DNA of 12,920 nt from T1Sed10-7 sp041685505 (GTDB lineage: Bacteria > Actinomycetota > Nitriliruptoria > Nitriliruptorales > Nitriliruptoraceae): NCBI GenBank assembly GCA_041685505.1, contig JAWLFQ010000074.1, positions 1 through 12,920 on the forward strand, written 5' to 3'. Below the pieces are notes generated by a model. It was given only the letters and a program-made list of their open reading frames with translations, ran no database searches and was not told the DNA's origin. Shown one piece after another: positions 7,383-12,920 of this stretch (its first letter is position 1; every line of letters starts with the position of its first letter). The position numbers and the translations under genes were made by a program.

Positions 7383-7420
7383 CTGCCGACCGTTCCGACC
7401 GACTGCCGACCGTTCCGACC
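7383..7420 (+). repeat. 20-bp-period tandem repeat bordering the gap
   Basis: The 18-mer ctgccgaccgttccgacc occurs at 7383-7400 and again at 7403-7420, separated by GA, giving a period of 20. The first visible copy starts 7 bases after the N run. A period that is not a multiple of three and the position just before the helicase ribosome binding site argue that it is non-coding. More copies may be hidden in the gap. Confidence 0.75.
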
Positions 7421-7434
7421 CACGAGGACGCACC

Positions 7435-9663
7435 GTGCCCGCCACCCACGCCGACTCGCCCCTGCTCGCCGGGCTGAACGACGCGCAGCGGGCTGCCGTC
7501 GTGGCCACCGAAGGCCCGGTTCTGGTGGTCGCCGGCGCCGGCTCCGGCAAGACGCGGGTGCTGACCCACCGCCTCGCCCACCTGGTGCGTGACCACGGCG
7601 TCAGTCCCTTCGAGGTGCTGGCGATCACCTTCACCAACAAAGCGGCGGGCGAGATGGCCGAGCGCGTCGGCGGGCTCCTCGGCCAGCGGCTCGGTGAGCG
7701 CATGTGGGTCACCACCTTCCACAAGGCCTGCGTGCGCATCCTGCGCCGGGAGCTGACCCGACTCGGCTACCGATCAGGCTTCACGATCTACGACGCGCAG
7801 GACTCCGGGCGGCTCATCGCCCAGCTGGCGAAGGACGCCGGCGTCGACGACAAGCGCTTGAGCCCTCGCGCGATCCAGACGGCGATATCGAACGCCAAGG
7901 ACCAGCTGATCGACTTCGAGGCCTACAAGGCCGCGGCCAACGCATGGCCGGAGATCCAGATCGCCGAGGTCTACCAGGCCTACGAGGACCGCCTGTTCCG
8001 CGCCAACGCCCTGGACTTCGACGACCTGATCGTCAAGACCGTGACCCTGCTGCAGCTGTTCGATCCCGTCCTGGCGCACTACCAGCGCCGCTTCAGCCAC
8101 CTCATGGTCGACGAGTACCAGGACACCAACCGCGCGCAGTACCACCTCGTCGAGCTGCTCTCCGGCGCCCACCACAACGTGATGGTGGTGGGTGACCCCC
8201 AGCAGGGTGTCTACGGCTTCCGCGGCGCCACGATCCGCAACATCCTCGACTTCGAGCGCGACCACCCGGACGCCGAGGTGATCGTGCTCGACCGCAACTA
8301 CCGCTCCACGCAGACGATCCTGGACACCGCCAACGCCGTGATCGCCCCCGGCGCCGTCAGCCGCCGGGCCGAGCTGTGGACCGACCGGGGCATCGGCCAG
8401 CCGGTGGTGCGCTACCACGCCGATGACGAGCACGACGAGGCGGCCTTCGTCGCCGAGCAGGCCGAGCAGCTGCGCACCGACGGGGTCAGCTTCGACGACA
8501 TCGCCGTCTTCTACCGCACCAACGCGCAGTCACGGGTGCTCGAGGACGTCTTCATCCGCGTCGGTCTGCCCTACCGCGTGATCGGCGGGGTGCGCTTCTA
8601 CGAGCGCAAGGAGATCAAGGACGTCCTGGCCTACGCCCGCCTCCTCGCCAACCCCGACGACGACGTCTCGGCGCGCCGGATCATCAACACCCCGCGCCGC
8701 GGCATCGGCGACCGCACGATCGAGGCGCTCGACTGGCACGCCCGCCGCGAGGGGGTCAGCTTCCTGGCCGCCTGCCGCGACGTCGAGGTGGTGCAGGGCC
8801 TCGGGGCGCGTGCGGTCAGCGCCGTCACGCGGTTCGTGGATCTGCTCGATGGTCTGCGTACGGAGCTCGAGCACGACCTGTCGACCGCGGACCTGCTCCA
8901 GCTCATCATGGACCGCACGGGCTACCTCGCGGATCTCGAGGCGGAACGCACCGTGGAGGCCGTCGGCCGCGTGGAGAACCTCCAGGAGCTGCGCTCGGTG
9001 GCCGCGGAGGTCGCCGAGCGCGGCGGGCAGCCCACCGGCTACGAGGGTCTGTCCACCTTCCTCGAGTCGGTCACCCTCGTCAGCGACCAGGACCAACTCG
9101 CCAGCTCCGCTGCGGGAGGGGTCGGTGCCGACACCGCACCCGAGTCCCGGGAGGAGGGTCGTGTCACCCTGATGACCCTGCACACCGCCAAGGGGCTCGA
9201 GTTCCCGGTGGTCTTCCTGGTCGGGATGGAGGACGGGGTCTTCCCCCACGTGCGCTCGCTGTCGGAGCCCGACCAGCTCGAGGAGGAACGTCGGCTGGCG
9301 TACGTCGGGATGACCCGCGCCCAGGACCAGCTCTACCTCAGCCACGCCGACCACCGCACGCTGTGGGGCGGGACCAACTTCAACCCGCCGTCGCGGTTCC
9401 TCGACCAACTGCCCGTCGCACTGATCGAGGAGCGCGGCTCGTCGCCGGGCCGTTCCCCGGCCCGGCGGACCCGTGACCGCGAGGTGCTGGAGATCGGCGG
9501 GGCGGAGTTCCACCTCGGCGACGACGTGATCCACCCTCGCTTCGGCCCGGGGCGCATCACGGCGCTGTCGGGGGAGGGGGAGCGGGCCGAGGCCACCGTG
9601 GACTTCGTCGACGAGGGCCGCAAGCACCTGATGCTTGCCTACGCGCCCCTGGTGAAGGCGTGA
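7435..9663 (+). CDS. Superfamily 1A 3'-5' DNA helicase of the UvrD/PcrA family
   Basis: This 742-aa ATP-dependent DNA helicase is expected to act in nucleotide excision repair and replication-conflict resolution, as UvrD1/PcrA does in actinobacteria. Motifs in order are Q-motif LNDAQRAAV (14-22), Walker A AGAGSGKT (33-40), Ia ITFTNKAAGEM (64-74), II VDEYQDTN (225-232), III GDPQQGVYGFRGA (253-265), IV LDRNYRSTQTI (285-295), V TLHTAKGLEF (581-590), and VI RRLAYVGMTRAQDQLYL (619-635). Residues about 694-742 (LGDDVIHPRFGPGRI onward) form a Tudor-like C-terminal domain of the type that binds RNA polymerase in PcrA. Motif III departs from the usual GD-x-DQSIY. GTG 7435 is chosen because GAGG (7424-7427) lies 7 bases upstream and the Q-motif then falls at the usual distance; the frame stays open upstream but only into the tandem repeat and gap. 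UvrD1 versus PcrA cannot be settled here. Confidence 0.95.
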   Translation: MPATHADSPLLAGLNDAQRAAVVATEGPVLVVAGAGSGKTRVLTHRLAHLVRDHGVSPFEVLAITFTNKAAGEMAERVGGLLGQRLGERMWVTTFHKACVRILRRELTRLGYRSGFTIYDAQDSGRLIAQLAKDAGVDDKRLSPRAIQTAISNAKDQLIDFEAYKAAANAWPEIQIAEVYQAYEDRLFRANALDFDDLIVKTVTLLQLFDPVLAHYQRRFSHLMVDEYQDTNRAQYHLVELLSGAHHNVMVVGDPQQGVYGFRGATIRNILDFERDHPDAEVIVLDRNYRSTQTILDTANAVIAPGAVSRRAELWTDRGIGQPVVRYHADDEHDEAAFVAEQAEQLRTDGVSFDDIAVFYRTNAQSRVLEDVFIRVGLPYRVIGGVRFYERKEIKDVLAYARLLANPDDDVSARRIINTPRRGIGDRTIEALDWHARREGVSFLAACRDVEVVQGLGARAVSAVTRFVDLLDGLRTELEHDLSTADLLQLIMDRTGYLADLEAERTVEAVGRVENLQELRSVAAEVAERGGQPTGYEGLSTFLESVTLVSDQDQLASSAAGGVGADTAPESREEGRVTLMTLHTAKGLEFPVVFLVGMEDGVFPHVRSLSEPDQLEEERRLAYVGMTRAQDQLYLSHADHRTLWGGTNFNPPSRFLDQLPVALIEERGSSPGRSPARRTRDREVLEIGGAEFHLGDDVIHPRFGPGRITALSGEGERAEATVDFVDEGRKHLMLAYAPLVKA

Positions 9664-9667
9664 GCCC

Positions 9668-9737
9668 GTCCGGGTCGTCGTTGCAGCGGCCCGGGGCGTC
9701 AGGGGGGAGCGCCCCGTCGGTGACGGGGCACCCGGAC
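9668..9737 (+). terminator. Nested inverted repeats after the helicase gene
   Basis: An inner hairpin GCCCCGTC (9711-9718), loop GGT, GACGGGGC (9722-9729) is perfect over 8 bp. Immediately outside it, GTCCGGGT (9668-9675) is the exact reverse complement of ACCCGGAC (9730-9737), so the right arms abut and could stack. CGGGGCG (9692-9698) can alternatively pair with CGCCCCG (9710-9716), which would exclude the inner hairpin. The block starts 4 bases after the helicase stop. No T-run follows; a factor-dependent or weak terminator is the simplest reading. Confidence 0.5.
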
Positions 9738-9799
9738 AGCGGTGCACGTTCCTCGCTCCCACGTGCGCTCTCCGCACTTCTCCCCGGTTCCTCGGGACA

Positions 9800-9813
9800 T
9801 CGATAGCTATCGA
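9800..9813. promoter_or_regulatory. Perfect 14-bp palindrome overlapping the SOS box
   Basis: TCGATAGCTATCGA (9800-9813) is identical to its reverse complement. Its last four bases are the left end of the LexA-type box. It is unusually A/T-containing for this DNA and lies where the -35 contacts of the predicted promoter would fall. It could be a second operator or a chance palindrome. Confidence 0.4.
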
Positions 9814-9825
9814 ACAGGTGTTCGG
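9810..9825. promoter_or_regulatory. LexA-binding SOS box
   Basis: TCGAACAGGTGTTCGG contains a perfect GAAC-N4-GTTC core (9812-9823) and matches the actinobacterial/mycobacterial LexA consensus TCGAAC-N4-GTTCGA at all positions except the last. It lies 42 bases upstream of the chosen start of the DUF222/HNH gene and directly before a TACCTT -10-like hexamer, so bound LexA would block that promoter. SOS boxes upstream of 13E12-family genes are known from Mycobacterium tuberculosis. Binding here is predicted, not shown. Confidence 0.82.
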
Positions 9826-9826
9826 C

Positions 9827-9832
9827 TACCTT
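9827..9832 (+). promoter_or_regulatory. Candidate -10 element of the DUF222/HNH gene
   Basis: TACCTT fits the TANNNT pattern common in actinobacterial promoters and lies one base after the SOS box. Transcription would begin near 9838-9842, leaving a short leader before GTG 9868. No good -35 hexamer is visible 16-18 bases upstream, where the sequence is within the 14-bp palindrome. Confidence 0.45.
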
Positions 9833-9867
9833 CGAGGCCAGGCCTGGGGGCAGGTCAGGTAGCTGAT

Positions 9868-11247
9868 GTGGGCACTTCTCCGGGAGATCCGCCATCTTCT
9901 TCGGGTGGGCAGTCTGTTGGTGGGGCTGTCGATGCCGCGGAGGTGTTGGCTGCGTTGGGGCGTGTGGAGTCCGAGGTCGATGGTCTCGCGCATGTGGAGC
10001 TGGACGGGCTCTGCGATGGGGACGTGGAGGTGTTGCTCGGGCGCTTGCGTCGGCCGCTGGCCCAGTTGGAGGGTTTGCGTGCGCGGGCTGCTGCCCTCTC
10101 GGCGGCCCGCCGTGTGGCTGTAGCGGGGGATGGGACGGGCACGGTGCTCGAGCATCAGCGTGCGTTGGGTCGTCAGCAGCGGATGCCGCCGGCCGAGGTG
10201 AAGAAAGCGATCGAGGCGGGCCGGGCTGCGCGGGATCATGCGGCGACCGACCGGGCGGTACGCGATGGGCAGTTGGGTGCGTCGCAGGCGCAGCTGATCG
10301 CACGGATCCTGCGGGAGGTCGACCCGGGTCATCGTGCGGCGGTGGAGGACGAGCTGCTCGCGCTTGCCCGCGGGCTCGATGCGGTGGTGTTCGGCCGGCG
10401 GGCGCGAGAGGTGTTGGCACGGCTACGGCCGGCAGCGCTGGCTGCCGATGAGCGGCGCCAGCAGCTCGACCGTCGTTTCCGCGGGCATGACACCGAGGAC
10501 GGCGGGTTCGCCTTCTCGGGCCTGTTGTACGGCACTGCCGCCGAACAGGCCCGCATCGCCCTGCAGGCCTTCCGCCGGCCCGACACCCCCGGTGAACACC
10601 GCCGCCCGGAGCAGCGCGGCGCCGATGCCTTCGAGCAGTTGTGCGCTGCTGCCTTGGCTGCGGGCCGTGCCCCGACACGCCACGGCGTGCGACCTCAGGT
10701 CGTCGTGGTGATGGACGCCGAGGCGCTCGCGCTCCTCGAGCACGACCCCGCGGCCACCTCGGGACGCTTCGTCGGTTCCGGACAGCCCATCAGCGGCACC
10801 GCCCTGCGGCACCTGGTGGCCGACAGCCAGCTGGTGCGTCTGGCCGTCGACGCCGACGGCACACCCGTGGAGGTCTCCACCACCGTCCGCACCGTTCCCC
10901 AAGGGCTCTGGCGCGCGCTCCAGGTCCGGGATGGTGGGTGCGTCTGGCCAGGCTGCGACGCCCCACCGGCATGGTGCGACGTGGCCCACGGTGCCGACGC
11001 GTACGCCGACGACGGCAAGCTGTCGGTCGACAACGCCATGCTGCTGTGTCGACGTCACCATCGCCGCTTCGACAGCGGCACCCGGCAGGTCCACATCGAC
11101 GGCAGCCACGTCCACTTCCCTGGACTCTCCGACAGCCCGGTCGCCACCGCCGGCGCCCAGCCGTCCCTGCCAACACCGACGGCGGCACCACGGAACCCAC
11201 CACCCCGACGACCACCCACCCCCGACGACGACCACCGACCACCATGA
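9868..11247 (+). CDS. DUF222 domain-containing HNH endonuclease-like protein (13E12 repeat family)
   Basis: This 459-aa protein has an N-terminal helical DUF222 domain (about 25-320) and a C-terminal HNH domain (about 350-402). The HNH part shows GCVWPGC (357-363), H374, N389 in VDNAMLLC, C394, and H397/H398, so the metal cysteines and the H-N-H residues are present, although the usual HHI motif reads AHG. A Pro/Thr/Asp-rich tail (about 430-459) follows. The biological role of this abundant actinobacterial family is not settled; nuclease activity is inferred from the domain. GTG 9868 is preferred because the SOS box and -10 element lie at 9810-9832 and AGGT (9857-9860) is 7 bases upstream; the frame is open back to GTG 9742 but that start would lie upstream of the promoter. 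The 5' half uses many G/T-ending codons, the 3' half C-ending codons like its neighbours, suggesting mosaic ancestry. Probably monocistronic and DNA-damage inducible. Confidence 0.88.
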   Translation: MGTSPGDPPSSSGGQSVGGAVDAAEVLAALGRVESEVDGLAHVELDGLCDGDVEVLLGRLRRPLAQLEGLRARAAALSAARRVAVAGDGTGTVLEHQRALGRQQRMPPAEVKKAIEAGRAARDHAATDRAVRDGQLGASQAQLIARILREVDPGHRAAVEDELLALARGLDAVVFGRRAREVLARLRPAALAADERRQQLDRRFRGHDTEDGGFAFSGLLYGTAAEQARIALQAFRRPDTPGEHRRPEQRGADAFEQLCAAALAAGRAPTRHGVRPQVVVVMDAEALALLEHDPAATSGRFVGSGQPISGTALRHLVADSQLVRLAVDADGTPVEVSTTVRTVPQGLWRALQVRDGGCVWPGCDAPPAWCDVAHGADAYADDGKLSVDNAMLLCRRHHRRFDSGTRQVHIDGSHVHFPGLSDSPVATAGAQPSLPTPTAAPRNPPPRRPPTPDDDHRPP

Positions 11248-11334
11248 CCGCTGCGGGTGGGAGGTCCACGCGCGCCGCCGCGCGCCACGGGCTGGTGGCC
11301 TGCGGCGGGGTGCGGCACCATCTGGGCTGCGATC

Positions 11335-11346
11335 GGACCGCGGTCC
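11335..11346. promoter_or_regulatory. 12-bp palindrome in the leader of the GDT1-like gene
   Basis: GGACCGCGGTCC is a perfect palindrome 46 bases before the GTG start. It could be an operator for a dimeric regulator, such as a metal sensor, but palindromes of G and C are not rare in this DNA. No recognised regulator consensus matches. Confidence 0.25.
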
Positions 11347-11351
11347 TGGGT

Positions 11352-11382
11352 GTCGGCGTCACGATCCTGCAGCCGAGCCGAC
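11352..11382 (+). promoter_or_regulatory. Small inverted repeat abutting the GDT1-like gene's ribosome binding site
   Basis: GTCGGC (11352-11357) can pair with GCCGAC (11377-11382), whose last base touches the GGAGG at 11383-11387. Such a hairpin could affect ribosome access. I looked for a yybP-ykoY manganese riboswitch, which often precedes this family, and did not find its conserved core. Confidence 0.25.
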
Positions 11383-11392
11383 GGAGGTCTGC

Positions 11393-11959
11393 GTGTTCGA
11401 AGCGTTCCTGGCGGCCTTCGGGCTGGTGTTCCTCGCCGAGCTCGGTGACAAGTCGATGCTGCTGGCCATCGCCTTCGCGGCCCGCTACCGGCCCTGGCCC
11501 GTGCTCAGCGGGATCGCCATCGCGGCCTTCGCGATGCTCGGGCTGTCCACCCTGCTGGGCGCAGCGCTCGGTGCGGCTCTGCCGGAGCGGACCGTGGCGA
11601 TCGTCGGTGGGCTGATCTTCCTCGGCTTCGGGATCTGGACCCTGGTCGATGACGACGACGAGGAGGACGCGACCGCGGGGCTGCGCACCTCGTCGGTGCT
11701 GCTCGGGGTGACCCTGGCGTTCCTGGTGGCCGAGTTCGGTGACAAGACGATGCTGGCGACCCTCGCGCTGGCCGGCACCCAGGCGCCCGCCCCGACCTGG
11801 GTCGGAGCGGGTCTCGGCATGACCGCGGCCAGCGGGATCGCGATCGGCATCGCGACCATGGTCGGTCGCCAACTCAACGAACGCGTGCTGCGGCTGGTCG
11901 CCGCCGCGGCGTTCCTGTTCTTCGGCGCCCTGCTGTTGATCGAGGGCGTGCGGGCCTGA
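11393..11959 (+). CDS. GDT1/TMEM165 (UPF0016) family cation transporter, probable Mn2+ or Ca2+ exporter
   Basis: This 188-aa integral membrane protein has two homologous halves of three hydrophobic segments each. Each half begins with the diagnostic E-x-G-D-K-(S/T) motif: ELGDKS (16-21) and EFGDKT (114-119). The acidic and polar residues of these two motifs form the ion site in the family, whose bacterial members export manganese and whose eukaryotic members exchange Ca2+/Mn2+ for protons. An acidic loop VDDDDEEDA (85-93) joins the halves. GTG 11393 is supported by GGAGG (11383-11387) five bases upstream and puts the first motif at the normal distance from the N-terminus. It lies 145 bases after the HNH gene, with its own possible leader, so it is probably transcribed separately. 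Ion specificity cannot be told from sequence. Confidence 0.92.
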   Translation: MFEAFLAAFGLVFLAELGDKSMLLAIAFAARYRPWPVLSGIAIAAFAMLGLSTLLGAALGAALPERTVAIVGGLIFLGFGIWTLVDDDDEEDATAGLRTSSVLLGVTLAFLVAEFGDKTMLATLALAGTQAPAPTWVGAGLGMTAASGIAIGIATMVGRQLNERVLRLVAAAAFLFFGALLLIEGVRA

Positions 11960-12060
11960 ACGCCGGCCGGGGGTGCGCCACCTGCGTGGAGGACGACCGG
12001 TCACGCGCGGTGCGGTCGGGCCGGTGGCAGACTGCGATCCCTCGACAGGAGTCCCGGCCG

Positions 12061-12495
12061 ATGCCCCACACGATGTCGGACGACGAGCGGCGTGCCTTCC
12101 TGCTCGCCCCCGGTCGCACCGGTCACCTCGCCACGGTCCGGGCGGACGGGCGGGCGCACGTCGCGCCGGTGTGGTTCACCCTCGACGGTGACGACGTGCT
12201 GTGCAACACCGGTGCGGACACCGTCAAGGGCCGCAACCTGCGTCGCACGGGCCGGGCAGCGTTGTCCGTCGACCTGCCCGTGCACCCCTACGGGTTCGTG
12301 CATCTCGAAGGGCCGGTCCTGCTCGACGACGATCACGACGGTTTCCGGGAGTGGTCACGGCGCATCGCGGCGCGCTACGTCCCCCACGACGAGGTCGACG
12401 CCTACACCGAGCGCAACGCCGTCGCCGGAGAGCTGCTGGTCCGCCTGATCCCGGAGACCGTGGTCGCCGTCAACGACCTCGCCGGGTGGGAGTGA
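12061..12495 (+). CDS. PPOX-class (pyridoxamine 5'-phosphate oxidase fold) F420- or flavin-dependent protein
   Basis: This 144-aa protein has a split-barrel FMN-binding-like fold of the group that includes mycobacterial Rv1155-type F420-binding enzymes. The recognisable core is GRTGHLATVRADGRAHVAPV (18-37), then WFTLDGDDVLCNTG (38-51), and the K56-GRNLRR segment expected to contact the cofactor phosphate, followed by RAALSVD. The length is typical for this class. In actinobacteria these proteins reduce diverse substrates with deazaflavin F420; the substrate here is unknown. ATG 12061 has AGGAG at 12047-12051, nine bases upstream. An in-frame ATG at 12073 is possible but lies too far from that site. 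It stands 101 bases after the GDT1-like gene and 85 bases before the next gene. Confidence 0.85.
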   Translation: MPHTMSDDERRAFLLAPGRTGHLATVRADGRAHVAPVWFTLDGDDVLCNTGADTVKGRNLRRTGRAALSVDLPVHPYGFVHLEGPVLLDDDHDGFREWSRRIAARYVPHDEVDAYTERNAVAGELLVRLIPETVVAVNDLAGWE

Positions 12496-12523
12496 CCGGC
12501 GCAGGGCGCGGTCGACCAACCGG

Positions 12524-12551
12524 TTGCCGTCCACGCGCCGAAGCCTGCGAT
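12524..12551 (+). promoter_or_regulatory. Weak candidate promoter of the SRPBCC gene
   Basis: TTGCCG (12524-12529) resembles a -35 and TGCGAT (12546-12551) a -10, separated by 16 bases, 29 bases before GTG 12581. The same CTGCGAT string also precedes the oxidoreductase gene (12032-12038) at a similar distance from its start, which adds slight support. Low confidence. Confidence 0.25.
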
Positions 12552-12580
12552 GATGCCGGTCCCCGTCAGGAGCCCTCCCC

Positions 12581-12920
12581 GTGGCCAAGGAACGCAAGGT
12601 CTCGACCAGCCGTGTGATCGCCGCCGACCGGCAGGCGTTGTTCGACATCGTCGCCGATCCCGTGCTGCATCCCGTGATCGACGGTTCCGGCACCGTGGCC
12701 GGCGCGCGTGAGGGCCTCCCGGAGCGGCTCTTCGCCGGGGCACGCTTCGGCATGGACATGAAGGCTGGCGCGAAGTACCGCATCACCAACACCGTCGTGG
12801 AGTTCATCGAGGGCGAACGGATCGCCTGGCGGCACATGAGCGGGCACCGCTGGCGCTACGAGTTCCGTGACGTCGAGGGCGGCACCGAGGTGGTGGAGAC
12901 CTTCGACTGGTCGACGGCCA
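12581..12920 (+). CDS. SRPBCC (START-like / polyketide cyclase-like) family protein, cut by the window end
   Basis: Only the first 113 codons are present and there is no stop codon before the window ends. The N-terminus KVSTSRVIAADRQALFDIVA is the typical first strand and helix of the SRPBCC hydrophobic-ligand-binding fold. It is followed by the FGMDMKAGAKYRITNTVVEF strands and the ERIAWRHMSGHRWRYEF segment seen in Polyketide_cyc2-type members. GTG 12581 is supported by AGGAG (12568-12572), eight bases upstream. Members bind lipids or other hydrophobic molecules or act on them, but function varies widely and cannot be assigned here. The gene is probably complete in the genome beyond this window. 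Confidence 0.8.
   Translation, partial: MAKERKVSTSRVIAADRQALFDIVADPVLHPVIDGSGTVAGAREGLPERLFAGARFGMDMKAGAKYRITNTVVEFIEGERIAWRHMSGHRWRYEFRDVEGGTEVVETFDWSTA

Larger units (their letters stand above)
7053..7434. other. 382-base stretch without a complete gene, containing an assembly gap
   Basis: Between the livM stop and the helicase start I can support only two inverted repeats (7100-7126 and 7145-7178), a possible truncated gene start (7265), 100 unknown bases (7276-7375) and a 20-bp tandem repeat (7383-7420). No convincing -35/-10 pair, tRNA or riboswitch is visible in the readable part. Confidence 0.7.

Noticed and set aside
7276..7420. CRISPR array at the gap edge
   Set aside because: The repeat unit is about 20 bp and directly tandem with no spacers of 30-40 bp, and no cas genes are present.
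7147..7434. Upstream extension of the helicase reading frame to 7147
   Set aside because: It would cross the N gap and the 20-bp tandem repeat, and the encoded residues have no helicase similarity. GTG 7435 has its own ribosome binding site and places the Q-motif normally.
9742..9867. GTG 9742 as the start of the DUF222/HNH gene
   Set aside because: It lies upstream of the SOS box and -10 element and adds residues without family similarity.
9668..9867. Insertion-sequence or attachment-site ends around the HNH gene
   Set aside because: The inverted repeats are close-set hairpins on one side only; no transposase, matching terminal repeats or target duplication was seen.
9866..10123. ATG 9866 as a gene start
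   Set aside because: It is in a different frame from the DUF222 domain and yields only a short Trp/Arg/Ser-rich shadow peptide.
11248..11392. yybP-ykoY manganese riboswitch before the GDT1-like gene
   Set aside because: The expected conserved internal-loop sequences could not be identified; only generic GC-rich hairpins are present.
11244..11615. ATG overlapping the HNH stop codon (ATGA), suggesting a coupled gene
   Set aside because: The frame has no good ribosome binding site, encodes an Arg/Ser/Pro-rich product and overlaps the GDT1-like gene, which has clear motifs in another frame.

Overview
The window is GC-rich chromosomal DNA (roughly 70% by eye) from an actinobacterium. The evidence is a DUF222/HNH (13E12-repeat-type) gene, an actinobacterial-type LexA box (GAAC-N4-GTTC), a UvrD1/PcrA-like helicase with a Tudor-like tail, a pyridoxamine-oxidase-fold protein of the F420-binding group, and frequent GTG starts. 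Nothing in the sequence fixes the genus. The very acidic linker of the first protein would suit a salt-adapted lineage, but that is weak inference. All eleven recognised genes lie on the + strand.

Region 1 (27-7052) is a six-gene cassette: a lipoprotein substrate-binding protein, two ATPases (LivF-like, LivG-like), a 614-aa AMP-forming acyl-CoA synthetase, and two permeases (LivH-like, LivM-like). From livG to livM the genes are separated by 0 to 3 bases, so the synthetase is translationally packed inside the transporter. This suggests import of a carboxylic acid followed by its activation to a CoA thioester, not simple amino-acid uptake. The only large gap in the cassette, after the binding-protein gene, holds a very strong stem-loop (1399-1451) and a second hairpin (1501-1528). 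These are the kind of elements that let a binding protein be expressed above its membrane partners.

Region 2 (7053-7434) has no complete gene. It contains two inverted repeats, a well-formed ribosome binding site and ATG (7265) that run into a gap of exactly 100 N, and, just after the gap, two copies of a 20-bp tandem repeat. The gap is probably a scaffold join at a repeat array, so its real length and content are unknown.

Region 3 (7435-9663) encodes a superfamily 1A DNA helicase. Region 4 (9664-11247) has a structured intergenic stretch, then a LexA/SOS box with a plausible -10 element, then a DUF222/HNH nuclease-like gene that this box probably controls. Region 5 (11248-12920) contains a GDT1/TMEM165-type cation transporter, a small flavin/F420-type oxidoreductase, and the first 113 codons of an SRPBCC (START-like) protein cut by the window end.

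I did not find a clearly new defence or mobile system. The points most worth following are the ligase-containing transporter with its structured spacer, the SOS-controlled HNH gene, and the repeat-flanked gap with a possible missing gene.
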